Shown: one piece after another, positions 6,501 to 12,831 of the stretch | How the letters are laid out: each line of letters begins with the position of its first letter | How positions within the stretch are numbered: position 1 is the stretch's first letter | Source: Synechococcus sp. PCC 7335 | GTDB taxonomy: Bacteria; Cyanobacteriota; Cyanobacteriia; Phormidesmidales; Phormidesmidaceae | Assembly (NCBI RefSeq): GCF_000155595.1 | Contig: NZ_DS989907.1 | Span: 76,905-140,904 of the forward strand | Direction of reading: 5' to 3' | Length of the DNA: 64,000 bases | Notes under the pieces: model-generated | Databases searched by the model: none | What the model saw: the letters and a program-made list of their open reading frames with translations, nothing else | Told to the model about the DNA's origin: nothing | Position numbers and translations under genes: made by a program

Positions 6501-8746
6501 TGCAGTAGAGCTTCTTGGTTTTCCCTTGCGCCAGTCTTCAGTTCTTCTGAGAGTGCTAGCAACGTCATCCCCGCATTCGCAACTTTGCCGGTGGGATTAT
6601 CTGCTGTAATCTCCCAAGCTCGCCAGGTAGCTTCAGCATGAGATTCACCCTCTCTCCAAGCATGCTTCTCCTTTTTCTGCTTGATAATTTCCGGTGGTTT
6701 TACTTCTGGTGCGTTCCTGATGATGAATTCTTTTACCGCCAGGGGTGATTCAGCCGGGGTGATGCGGGTTTCTTGATTCTGTTCCTGTTGCTGAATCATC
6801 CGGTCGAATAGGGCTCGGCCTGCCTCGTACTGCTGAGCCTCTGATAGTCCGGCACTGTCCGCTAGTTCAGCTCGAATCTGCTGCGGTAGGTCGTCTACAG
6901 TGGCCTCATAACCAACGAAGAAACCATTCATATCGCCATCAAAGTCAGTGATGGCAACTTTCTTAGCTGTATGGGGCGGTAGGTAAGCTACACCCTGCTT
7001 GAAGAACGCTTCCTTATCCTGCTGCTTGATAATCTCTCTGTTGTTGATGGCGATCGCCGCTGCGCCCACATTTGGGAAAGGCGAACGATAGTAAGCCACA
7101 ATGGAACCATGCGGCAAACTTTTGTTGCACACTTCCCACGGCTTCAACTGACTATGGTGCTGAGCCATCGCAGAGGGTACGGTAGTTCCATTAGTCGCTA
7201 GCCGCTTCCATTCACTGCGGATGTAGCGGTTCAAGCCTCTTACAACATTGGCTTGTCCGGCTAGCTGACCGTACTTATCGGCACTTAGGACTTCGTACAA
7301 CCCGTCAGGACGGCTCTCTTGTAAGTCATTGTCTTCAAAAAAATTATCGGAGCGTGAATAATCGCGCTCCTTTTGTTCGATATAGCGCTGACTTAAAGAA
7401 ACATAGTCTCCAGCGATCTGAGCCAGTTCTTTGGCCTGAGCCTGTACTTGCGGATTAATCTCGTTAGCCGTCGCTTCTGGAATGGTGTACTTCACCTGGG
7501 GTCCGACTGTTTGCTGACCGTATTGAGCCGTAGATTTGCGATTGATCCAAAGTCTTGAGACTTGCTGTATCCCTGGCTTTGAAAAGCGGCCATCATCCCC
7601 TTTGATATCATCAGTAGAGATGATAGCGGCCACCCCTAGGCGCTCGCACCACTTACTGCTGGCAGCTGTCCCTTTAGCAATACCGGGAAGGTCCGGGCTA
7701 GCGGCTCGAAACTGAACCACACTTCGTCGTGCGAGCGCCCTTTCCTGCTGTGCGGCACTGTCTATCGCAGTATCTGCGGTAGACATCTCTTGAAAAAGGG
7801 TGGAGAAATCACCGCTGACACCTGCTTTCTTAGAAGCTTTGAGAGCAATATTATCCTTTTCCTCTGGGGTGAGCAGCGATAGCATTGTCTCCTCTGAAAC
7901 AAGCATCGTGCCATCGCCCATCTTATTATGAAGCGCTGTGAGCTGCTGTTTTGAAAGAGGGGTTCCGCTAGAGAGCAGCTTGGCAAAGCTTTCAGCAGAC
8001 TGATTATTATCAACCACCAAGATACTTATCTTCTTTGAGTCAGCGCCATCTTGTTCCGCAGTTGCCTCTACTTCAATCCGAACGTCTGCATCATCTGTCG
8101 TTTGGGCAGAAATATCGGTAGAGGCAACCCCGTCCGACGAAATCAGACTATCGTAAGCAACATTGTTGTGAGCAGATTCGTGATCGCCGGCATAGATAGG
8201 AGTAACGGTATCACTCCCTAGCGTCATCAACTCTTGCGTCTTCGGATCTGTAGAGTAGCCGTCGCTCCCACTGCTATAGATCAGCACACTGCCGTCAGCT
8301 TCTAAGCGTTGACGACCTGAATTATTGACGCTTTCATATCTATCTGTCGTTTGGGCAGAGATAACGGTAGAAGCAACCCCATCCGACGAAATTAAACTAC
8401 CGTAAGCAACGTTGTTGTGAGCAGATTCGCGATCGCCGGCATAGATAGGAGTAACGGTATCACTCCCTAGCGTCATCAACTCTGCCGTCTTTGCATCAGT
8501 AAAGTAGCCGTCGCTCCCACTGCTATAGACCAGCACTCTGTCTTCAGCTTCTAACCGCTGACGGTCTAAATCATTGACGCTTTCGTAGAACTGGGCTACA
8601 GAGAACTTCGCTTCGATGTTGTTACTGTTGAGCCAGTGTTCTAGGTAGGAATGCTCTACCTGTTTGATCGCAGGGCGATCTTGGCCGTCTATTCTTTCCT
8701 GAATAGCTTTGCCCGTCTTGACATCGAAGCGTTCAATCTGAAGCAT
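3512..8746 (-). CDS. Giant two-barrel RNA polymerase-like protein, 1744 aa
   Basis: Residues 53-218 are two tandem 83-residue repeats. From about 343 the sequence shows marks of double-psi-beta-barrel polymerases: QFR at 345-347 followed by K358-G359 (compare the QxR...KG segment of RdRP barrel 1), YRSPFPN with R554 and P556 (compare RxP in beta' and RNP in RdRPs), then DFDGD at 601-605, the Mg-binding signature of multisubunit RNAPs (NADFDGD), YonO and QDE-1-like RdRPs. Behind it come GKVANAG (720-726) and QKADRGRLSIP (760-770), resembling the downstream helical part of RdRP-like enzymes. The C-terminal third holds a duplicated module (about 1250-1455 and 1548-1720, each starting GEPYA). It follows the 8758-9060 gene by 11 bases. 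Predicted role: template-dependent RNA synthesis from plasmid genes. Polymerase fold likely; activity unproven, and non-polymerase barrel proteins remain possible. Confidence 0.65.
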   Translation of the reverse strand: MLQIERFDVKTGKAIQERIDGQDRPAIKQVEHSYLEHWLNSNNIEAKFSVAQFYESVNDLDRQRLEAEDRVLVYSSGSDGYFTDAKTAELMTLGSDTVTPIYAGDRESAHNNVAYGSLISSDGVASTVISAQTTDRYESVNNSGRQRLEADGSVLIYSSGSDGYSTDPKTQELMTLGSDTVTPIYAGDHESAHNNVAYDSLISSDGVASTDISAQTTDDADVRIEVEATAEQDGADSKKISILVVDNNQSAESFAKLLSSGTPLSKQQLTALHNKMGDGTMLVSEETMLSLLTPEEKDNIALKASKKAGVSGDFSTLFQEMSTADTAIDSAAQQERALARRSVVQFRAASPDLPGIAKGTAASSKWCERLGVAAIISTDDIKGDDGRFSKPGIQQVSRLWINRKSTAQYGQQTVGPQVKYTIPEATANEINPQVQAQAKELAQIAGDYVSLSQRYIEQKERDYSRSDNFFEDNDLQESRPDGLYEVLSADKYGQLAGQANVVRGLNRYIRSEWKRLATNGTTVPSAMAQHHSQLKPWEVCNKSLPHGSIVAYYRSPFPNVGAAAIAINNREIIKQQDKEAFFKQGVAYLPPHTAKKVAITDFDGDMNGFFVGYEATVDDLPQQIRAELADSAGLSEAQQYEAGRALFDRMIQQQEQNQETRITPAESPLAVKEFIIRNAPEVKPPEIIKQKKEKHAWREGESHAEATWRAWEITADNPTGKVANAGMTLLALSEELKTGARENQEALLHQVSAHFTSVLQKADRGRLSIPDDDWLSSQNFPALYTERINDIATATHQLATYDDPDKRAQYVSRHLQNASSFLSEVANGPNAVNLQTAVDSAKSSKGIDENLHNFIKALQYKEDELRQCKHNTSVYMDGKLMPTSTQEPVADGVRLVNQEYSDVRLEERENTEFNAIFPEMQSEASIKQATKVAKENNQLVDKISSSKDRLRKRHSEDQKPTLLVTLPDGRQLTLQNIEDSRGTLPIWRTNGEPLAGTIRIKRDASAAFKEQFPAQLTFVDQTGQTKAQRIGFVSPESAKQHELSKRLTNQAKLSIAKPKATIRVPWAQRHDTDMLYEQARQYLESSLAPPPGQDEAQHHRQTTAALWQGYAGRNIALRSYPDVVSEQVSPAPATVIGRLQIPSEVRQQLVEHSPHTIQISTDNFVKKEKGVQTTVTLPTVYVVKPDGNRLFVGAFSKDSRALPAGKTYMAHFSKNNTSAAVLNMQVLDLPAIEQTQAQFDALAQGRSHMSLEGEPYAVYRVREGDIVVVPSPDDAKQQIAMQVGKQYRITQEALETEGYIEHWADKERASAAALYDRISKAQANGSTLWGLTVEPLGEYKLGRIHQPSGELWDGLHQSSGLKTASAEIASSLEASDATATVETQQSPGYSPSYEEVDQWFNAASKQGCPSAELFRILEVEQSLKQRWVDSAEDINAPGFDFDPPSAYRHADVTISAEDYSQMRELVPLQGQNQKLSSQVKPPDAIASSPEQSSPITSTETTPSLAPIAITGRPIITPESLRIAEDQNPLPVSSCVEAMRNYGRVHSTHLGEPYADYGFKQGDRGIVKGNGHKVAFDVGSQYLITPEQVQDKNYRRLWSSLEKQSPEHLDRLMELSKVAGQPLWGLKMSPVGDYVNGNVVAFPPADDIYRPSSNELRQWYNVAKALGDESLQQRILTAGKETTAAYRFESSNFEAKAPADFRGANCVVRTSDKDRIEKAIAAYKTAKVTANTKELTTSQSRGQER
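8093..8590 (-). repeat. Tandem 249-bp coding repeat
   Basis: Two adjacent 249-bp units (8342-8590 and 8093-8341) encode 83-residue repeats of the polymerase-like protein. They share long identical blocks such as SSGSDGY, LMTLGSDTVTPIYAGD and SAHNNVAY, so the duplication is recent and may vary between strains. Confidence 0.9.
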
Positions 8747-8757
8747 GATTCTTGAAT

Positions 8758-9060
8758 CTACTTTTGCTCTTTGGGAACGTAGCGAGGAGGCATAGGCGAA
8801 TCATTTTTCCCACAACGGTAAAATTCATGCCACCAATCTGCTCTGGCTTCTGCTAACGCTACCTCCTCCTCATTCATTGGAACTATCACACGCTTGGCAG
8901 CGTCCTCTTGTGACGTGAAGAAGTAGCCATCATCGTTCTTGGGATCATAGTCGTCGTAGAGCGCACCCGACGAAATTAGCTCATCAACATCGGCTCCCCC
9001 TGCTAGCTGTTCTTCTACGGACAGATCGCCAGCTCCACTCTGTTTGAATCGTTGTGACAT
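8758..9060 (-). CDS. Hypothetical acidic protein, 100 aa, operon with polymerase-like gene
   Basis: Not recognised. A small acidic protein with the segment DDGYFFTSQEDAAK, which loosely recalls SDGYFTDAKTAEL in the N-terminal repeats of the giant protein next door. Its stop lies 11 bases before that protein's ATG, so the two are probably co-transcribed and perhaps translationally coupled. AGGGGTAAAG before the ATG can serve as ribosome-binding site. This two-gene unit has no GCTGCGC motif, unlike many genes around it. A role as accessory subunit is only a guess from position. Confidence 0.6.
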   Translation of the reverse strand: MSQRFKQSGAGDLSVEEQLAGGADVDELISSGALYDDYDPKNDDGYFFTSQEDAAKRVIVPMNEEEVALAEARADWWHEFYRCGKNDSPMPPRYVPKEQK

Positions 9061-9110
9061 CTCTTTACCCCTATTCCTTGATTAACTTTCTAATGATACT
9101 CAGAGATGCT

Positions 9111-9160
9111 ACAACCGGAGACAGACTTCTCGAAAGTTCAGAAAAGCTGGCTCCGGTTGT
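9111..9160 (-). terminator. Inverted repeat between 9179-9784 and 8758-9060 genes
   Basis: A perfect 10-base inverted repeat (ACAACCGGAG / CTCCGGTTGT) with a 30-base loop region lies 19 bases past the upstream gene. It likely separates that gene from the polymerase operon; no T-run follows. Confidence 0.5.
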
Positions 9161-9178
9161 TCTAGCTGGCGATTTCGT

Positions 9179-9784
9179 CTATGCCGTCTTTAGCCTGGTA
9201 GAAGAGTGATCAATCTCTTGCAGCAGACTCAGAAGCTTGATGGCGGAGCGTAGGTAAAACTCGCGGCTGTATACAAGACAGCTCACCGTCTCTGCTTTCA
9301 GTTCTGCGCGGAACTTTGGCAATACCTCCCGATGGATATGAGCGATCGCTTCTGTTACTTCAGGTGTAGCAGGAAGCGAATTCGGGAATTCGCAACCGTG
9401 GATGAGCCGATAGCTAACACGGGTGTAGCCATTCGCCAGTGCGATCGCCCATTGACGGGTAATCTGACCAGCACGAATCGCCCGAGGAGCCAGCCATAGC
9501 AGTAGACTGAGCCACTGCGAAAACAACCAAGCCGACACCAATAGCATGGCTAGGAATGGATTTTCTTCTCGCTCGACGGTGGCGCACACTTGAGCGAAAC
9601 TCACTGGCTGTTCACTTTGAACTTTCGAGTGAAGCGTAGTCCACACTACTTTGTTCGAGAGCGTGATCTGCTGGGTAGCTGTGGACAGCTCAGAGGCGAT
9701 CGCCCGAGCTTGTCGCTTAGCTGCTTCTTGACCAAGAGCGTTGTAGCACTCTGTCTTCAGTTCTGTGATTGTGATAGTAGTCAT
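9179..9784 (-). CDS. Hypothetical membrane-anchored protein, 201 aa
   Basis: The ATG at 9784 is preferred over upstream in-frame codons because a CGGAGAT ribosome-binding site precedes it. A helical N-terminus is followed by one strongly hydrophobic segment (about residues 76-99, rich in Leu and Trp) and a basic helical C-terminal half. Topology suggests one membrane span. No family recognised. The motif copy at 9882-9898 lies about 100 bases upstream, and an in-frame ATG (MNEK) occurs right after the motif, so a longer form starting at 9876 cannot be excluded. Confidence 0.6.
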   Translation of the reverse strand: MTTITITELKTECYNALGQEAAKRQARAIASELSTATQQITLSNKVVWTTLHSKVQSEQPVSFAQVCATVEREENPFLAMLLVSAWLFSQWLSLLLWLAPRAIRAGQITRQWAIALANGYTRVSYRLIHGCEFPNSLPATPEVTEAIAHIHREVLPKFRAELKAETVSCLVYSREFYLRSAIKLLSLLQEIDHSSTRLKTA

Positions 9785-9881
9785 GATTAAGATCTCCGAA
9801 TTTTCAAAATGTGTCGTCGCGGAAGCCAATGCACGAAAGCTGAGGCGAGGTGCTTCGCGCACTGACTTCTCGTTCATATTT

Positions 9882-9898
9882 TCTGAGCGCAGCGAAAG
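9882..9898 (-). promoter_or_regulatory. GCTGCGC leader motif, copy 2
   Basis: Minus-strand CTTTCGCTGCGCTCAGA, followed by AAATATGAACGAG, identical in layout to the copy at 10283. It lies between the terminator at 9903-9930 and the 9179-9784 gene. Confidence 0.5.
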
Positions 9899-9902
9899 AG
9901 GC

Positions 9903-9930
9903 AACCCCATCAGCAAGAACTGATAGGGTT
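9903..9930 (-). terminator. Terminator hairpin after 9939-10229 gene
   Basis: AACCCTATCAG pairs with CTGATGGGGTT (one mismatch), nine bases past the stop codon. Confidence 0.6.
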
Positions 9931-9938
9931 AGCTCTGG

Positions 9939-10229
9939 TTAATTGCCGATGCCGAACATATCGTTAAGCAGCTGAAACTTTTGTTCTTGAGATAGCTCGA
10001 AGTCGATGATTCCGACTTCAGTTAACTTTCGAGAACATTCTGCAACAAACTTATCGATATCGGTAAAAGCATCGTTGTATATCAGTCCTTGACCGACATC
10101 GACGATGGGATCTTCAGACTGATTCTTGTCTTCGGACATCACCTGCATGAAGAAGGTACGCATCGGTTGAACCGGGTCCCAACCGTAGCAGATGCGATAG
10201 TCCTTGTGCTGTACGCAGTGCCGACTCAT
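9939..10229 (-). CDS. Hypothetical protein, 96 aa
   Basis: Not recognised. Soluble and acidic, with aromatic residues and a C-terminal NDMFGIGN. Its ATG overlaps the TGA of a putative leader peptide (ATGA junction) that follows a leader motif, and its stop is followed by a hairpin terminator, so it forms a self-contained cassette. Confidence 0.6.
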   Translation of the reverse strand: MSRHCVQHKDYRICYGWDPVQPMRTFFMQVMSEDKNQSEDPIVDVGQGLIYNDAFTDIDKFVAECSRKLTEVGIIDFELSQEQKFQLLNDMFGIGN

Positions 10230-10273
10230 ATTAGTTGCCTGTAGTGGACTACGACGAACGTAGCCTCGTTCAT
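10226..10273 (-). CDS. Putative leader peptide MNEATFVVVHYRQLI
   Basis: A 15-codon frame begins directly after the GCTGCGCTTAGA motif. Its TGA shares bases with the ATG of the next gene. It matches the leader at 3359-3403 in its first five residues and in hydrophobic pattern, with synonymous changes and an extra codon. No clear Shine-Dalgarno sequence; translation is unproven. Confidence 0.4.
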   Translation of the reverse strand: MNEATFVVVHYRQLI

Positions 10274-10276
10274 ATT

Positions 10277-10291
10277 TTCTAAGCGCAGCGA
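10277..10291 (-). promoter_or_regulatory. GCTGCGC leader motif, copy 3
   Basis: Minus-strand GTCGCTGCGCTTAGA followed by AAATATGAACGAGGCTAC. It sits 48 bases upstream of the 9939-10229 gene and just after the terminator of the preceding gene. Confidence 0.5.
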
Positions 10292-10318
10292 CTATCTGTT
10301 TAGTATTGGGAAAAAGAA

Positions 10319-10340
10319 GTAAGCAGCGAAAGCTGCTTAC
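10319..10340 (-). terminator. Rho-independent terminator
   Basis: Perfect 9-base stem GTAAGCAGC / GCTGCTTAC with a TTTC tetraloop followed on the minus strand by TTCTTTTT. It ends the 10356-10595 gene. Confidence 0.75.
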
Positions 10341-10355
10341 TGACCACTATTTCTT

Positions 10356-10595
10356 CTATTTCTTGATTGATACGATTACCACCGTAATCAACCGCTTATC
10401 CCGATTGACAACGTTGAATGGAACTGAGAGATCAATTTTCGGCCTTTGAGGTTTCGTGCTGTACGTTTGCCAGAAGCACTCAAACGTTTCCTCGGAGGGG
10501 AAAGCCAACGCAAGTCCTCTCTCTAATATACCGACAGGATTGCCTCCACATACAACTGCGTGGATGACAATCTGTTGTTCTGACAATGAATCCAT
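10356..10595 (-). CDS. Hypothetical protein, 79 aa
   Basis: The ATG at 10595 (MDSLSEQQ) is preferred because GAAGGTGAG lies just upstream; in-frame ATGs at 10622 and 10640 also exist. The protein is small with a beta-rich C-terminus ending in RLITVVIVSIKK. No family recognised. It is flanked by the leader motif and terminator of the block. Confidence 0.5.
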   Translation of the reverse strand: MDSLSEQQIVIHAVVCGGNPVGILERGLALAFPSEETFECFWQTYSTKPQRPKIDLSVPFNVVNRDKRLITVVIVSIKK

Positions 10596-10627
10596 TTTCT
10601 CACCTTCTGAGTAGTTCGTCATTCCTT

Positions 10628-10644
10628 CTTTGCGCAGCAAAAGG
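10628..10644 (-). promoter_or_regulatory. GCTGCGC leader motif, copy 4
   Basis: Minus-strand CTTTTGCTGCGCAAAGA, about 33 bases upstream of the 10595 start and next to the 12-bp-stem terminator of the preceding gene. Here the motif forms the palindrome TTTGC-TGC-GCAAA. Confidence 0.55.
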
Positions 10645-10676
10645 GTTCTCCCGTCTAATTGACCAGACGGGAGAAC
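10645..10676 (-). terminator. Terminator hairpin after 10685-11020 gene
   Basis: Perfect 12-base arms GTTCTCCCGTCT / AGACGGGAGAAC with an 8-base loop, beginning eight bases past the stop. Confidence 0.65.
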
Positions 10677-10684
10677 AACGGCTA

Positions 10685-11020
10685 CTAGTCTTCAACTACA
10701 AATGGGACGCACACGCGGTACAAACGAATGGCAACAGAACGGTGAAGCCCATATGCGCTCAGCACGTCGCAGAACATCTCCATGCCTAACGTGCTTGCCG
10801 AGTGCTCGATGCACTCAAAGATCGGGACGGTTTCTAAACTTGCCCCTCCGTCTTTGGTAGAAATCCATTTGAAATAGTATAGACAAGCTGTACCATCTGC
10901 CTTGCGACTGATTGCATACTCGTCGGCCAGTACTTTTGTTACAAAGTGCCAACGTTCGAGGAAATCTCCTGTCTCTTTGGCTCTCTTTTCGGCTAATGCG
11001 AGTTGTTGGCTAAATGTCAT
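10685..11020 (-). CDS. Hypothetical protein, 111 aa
   Basis: The start MTFSQQ at 11020 is favoured by an AGGAAA ribosome-binding site; an in-frame ATG at 11044 directly follows the leader motif. N-terminal helix rich in Ala/Glu/Lys, then a mixed region. Not recognised. One of the cassette-like genes of the block. Confidence 0.55.
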   Translation of the reverse strand: MTFSQQLALAEKRAKETGDFLERWHFVTKVLADEYAISRKADGTACLYYFKWISTKDGGASLETVPIFECIEHSASTLGMEMFCDVLSAYGLHRSVAIRLYRVCVPFVVED

Positions 11021-11049
11021 TTGCTTTTTCCTAATCGTTATCATCGCGT

Positions 11050-11066
11050 CTTTGCGCAGCAAAAGG
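11050..11066 (-). promoter_or_regulatory. GCTGCGC leader motif, copy 5
   Basis: Minus-strand CTTTTGCTGCGCAAAGA preceded by CACGGTGAGGTTGC, the same 14 bases that precede copy 6. About 34 bases upstream of the 10685-11020 gene. Confidence 0.55.
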
Positions 11067-11230
11067 CAACCTCACCGTGCGGACAAGTAGGGTGCGCTAT
11101 CGGGCAGGATAATGTTAAACAGAAGATAGAGGAGTTCAACAAAGGTATCAAGGGAAAGACAAAGGGCTTCCTCATTCGCTCAGCACAAAACGCCCCGGAT
11201 GCTTCCTCATAATGAAATATTGATAAAAGA

Positions 11231-11270
11231 TTATATGGAGAGATTGGCAATAGCCTATCTCTCCATATAA
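11231..11270 (-). terminator. Terminator hairpin after 11279-11644 gene
   Basis: Perfect 14-base arms TTATATGGAGAGAT / ATCTCTCCATATAA with a 12-base loop, starting eight bases past the stop. Confidence 0.7.
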
Positions 11271-11278
11271 TGCTTAGC

Positions 11279-11644
11279 TCAACCTGCACTAAGGAACATC
11301 TGCTTGTCGCTGTCAAGCAGGATATAACTCCTTTCAATCAACACCGGATTTGCTAGATAGAAATTCTCGGAAACACGTAGGATAGAGTCATCCAAACTCT
11401 CTACCGCAATAATGTTATGAGACTCGTGGTCAAGTCTACCACCCTCGAAAGTAAACTGAACAAATCGGTTATCTGCAACGCCGTTACAAAGTAATAGATC
11501 AAACAGCACTATTCCTGAGAATTCGGCCTTTCCCAGGATAGTTTCTATCTCACAAACGTAAGACAGCGGACTTTCGTAGTTGAGAGTCAACACGAGAGCA
11601 TAGCCCTCAGAAAGCTGTTTGATTTCAAAAGATTGGTCTTGCAT
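11279..11644 (-). CDS. Hypothetical protein, 121 aa
   Basis: The ATG at 11644 (MQDQSFEIKQL) has GGAG seven bases upstream; a further ATG lies four codons earlier. Acidic, beta-rich, soluble. No family recognised. Cassette-like, with motif upstream and hairpin downstream. Confidence 0.55.
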   Translation of the reverse strand: MQDQSFEIKQLSEGYALVLTLNYESPLSYVCEIETILGKAEFSGIVLFDLLLCNGVADNRFVQFTFEGGRLDHESHNIIAVESLDDSILRVSENFYLANPVLIERSYILLDSDKQMFLSAG

Positions 11645-11678
11645 AGTGGACTCCATTTCATCTGATTCATCATTCTTT

Positions 11679-11695
11679 CTTTGCGCAGCAAAAGG
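11679..11695 (-). promoter_or_regulatory. GCTGCGC leader motif, copy 6
   Basis: Minus-strand CTTTTGCTGCGCAAAGA with the same CACGGTGAGGTTGC lead-in as copy 5. It lies about 38 bases upstream of the 11279-11644 gene. Confidence 0.55.
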
Positions 11696-11881
11696 CAACC
11701 TCACCGTGTCAACTACCTCCAGTCGATAAGCGTCAGGAGGCTTTTGGCAATTATCCCTAGATGAACAAGTGGGATAATCTCTACCGAGCAGGATAATATC
11801 GAGCAAAAATCGAGGAGTTCAACAAAAGTATCAAAGGAAAGACAAAGGTCTTCCTCACTTACCCAGCACAAAGTGCAATCT

Positions 11882-11908
11882 CAAAAAAAGAAGCCGCTGA
11901 TTAGCGGC
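11882..11908 (-). terminator. Rho-independent terminator
   Basis: GCCGCT / AGCGGC stem with a 4-base loop followed on the minus strand by TTCTTTTTTT. It is the terminator of the broken gene at 11932-12153. Confidence 0.75.
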
Positions 11909-11931
11909 GAGGTGAGGATTTGATGAGAGTA

Positions 11932-12153
11932 TCAATGTTCTTCGGGTACGGAGACTTCCACAGACCATTCATGCTCTTCTACCACTAAACTCGGGTACTC
12001 CCGGTTTATGTAACAAATATAAGAAAGTACAGTCTGTGGAGGAGGGAAAAAGACCTCGAATCCACTAGCATGTGACTGAGTAAGCTGTCCGCCAAATACC
12101 TCGGTAGCTCAGCCATCGGCAGATTCCAATTGAGACTTTAGTTGGTCAGTCAT
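11932..12153 (-). pseudogene. Small gene with one in-frame TGA
   Basis: Reading from the ATG at 12153 (MTDQLKSQLESADG) the frame meets TGA at 12109-12111 and then stays open for another 58 codons to a TGA at 11932, giving an otherwise protein-like sequence (ATEVFGGQLTQSHASG ... VSVPEEH). A ribosome-binding site (AAGGAATTC region), a leader motif upstream and a perfect terminator downstream are all in place. A nonsense mutation (for example from TGG or CGA) is the simple reading; recoding is possible but there is no sign of a selenocysteine system here. Confidence 0.6.
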
Positions 12154-12195
12154 TTGAATTCCTTTACTCCTTAATTTGGATATTCGTCATCACGT

Positions 12196-12211
12196 CTATG
12201 CGCAGCAAAGG
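12196..12211 (-). promoter_or_regulatory. GCTGCGC leader motif, copy 7
   Basis: Minus-strand CTTTGCTGCGCATAGA followed by CGTGATGACG. It lies about 45 bases upstream of the broken gene at 11932-12153. Confidence 0.55.
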
Positions 12212-12213
12212 GA

Positions 12214-12242
12214 AACCCCATCAAGTAGAACCTGATGAGGTT
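12214..12242 (-). terminator. Terminator hairpin after 12274-12594 gene
   Basis: AACCTCATCA pairs with TGATGGGGTT (one mismatch) about 30 bases past the stop; its arms resemble those of the hairpin at 9903-9930. Confidence 0.55.
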
Positions 12243-12273
12243 AGGGGCATTAGTCAATGTCTATTGTAGAACT

Positions 12274-12594
12274 CTACAATAGAAGTTCTGTTGATCTTCC
12301 CTTAGTGCCCCGCTTAAGCGATGGGGTGTTATACACGTTTTCTTCGTAGCCATCCTTAATCTTCCAAACGTCGCCTTTTATTTCAGCGACTGCGGTACCT
12401 TCGATTAACAGTTCAGCATCGGTATATTTTCTTAATACAGGATATATCTCGCGAGCGTAGACTTTCAGTTCTTCTAGGTCTTCCCAGGCTACTAACTGCT
12501 TCCGGGTTGGTACCATTGTTACGGATTGCGCACGTCTAGCATAAGAATATTCATGAGGAATGATAGAGAGTGCAATTTTGTGAAGAATATACAT
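12274..12594 (-). CDS. Hypothetical protein, 106 aa
   Basis: Not recognised. The central part (LVAWEDLEELKVYAREIYPVL) is helical and acidic, and the C-terminus is basic. The ATG at 12594 has no strong ribosome-binding site, and MVPTRKQ at residue 27 is an alternative start. Cassette-like with motif copy 8 upstream. Confidence 0.5.
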   Translation of the reverse strand: MYILHKIALSIIPHEYSYARRAQSVTMVPTRKQLVAWEDLEELKVYAREIYPVLRKYTDAELLIEGTAVAEIKGDVWKIKDGYEENVYNTPSLKRGTKGRSTELLL

Positions 12595-12622
12595 AGCAAC
12601 CGAAGTTAAAACGTCAGCTTCT

Positions 12623-12639
12623 CTATGCGCAGCAAAAGC
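12623..12639 (-). promoter_or_regulatory. GCTGCGC leader motif, copy 8
   Basis: Minus-strand GCTTTTGCTGCGCATAGA region, followed by GAAGCTGACG. It abuts the terminator at 12639-12675 and lies about 35 bases upstream of the 12274-12594 gene. Confidence 0.55.
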
Positions 12640-12675
12640 ACAGCCACACTAGGAAAAGTTCCCAGTGTGGCTGTG
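12639..12675 (-). terminator. Terminator hairpin
   Basis: Perfect 12-base arms CACAGCCACACT / AGTGTGGCTGTG, directly after the stop of the gene remnant at 12680. Confidence 0.65.
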
Positions 12676-12679
12676 TCGG

Positions 12680-12793
12680 CTATTCAACGATGGTAGGTGT
12701 CTGCAAACCAGCCTTCTCTAGCAGCAGATCGGCGGAGGCATGTGCTAGACCATAAGCGCGGAAGAACGCCTTGCTGTCAAAAGCGGTAAGAAG
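12680..12793 (-). pseudogene. Remnant of a small gene (37 codons, no start)
   Basis: An open frame with the protein-like sequence FDSKAFFRAYGLAHASADL ending in TIVE-stop lies directly before a perfect terminator, but it has an in-frame TAG upstream and no usable start codon. It looks like the C-terminus of a decayed cassette. No family recognised. Confidence 0.4.
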
Positions 12794-12831
12794 CTAACTA
12801 ATCGATCGCACCAAAGGAAAACGATGGCTAG

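Noticed and set aside
3512-8746. Giant protein as a conjugative relaxase/helicase
   Set aside because: No HUH histidines, no catalytic Tyr cluster and no Walker motifs were found; the DFDGD and RSP motifs point elsewhere.
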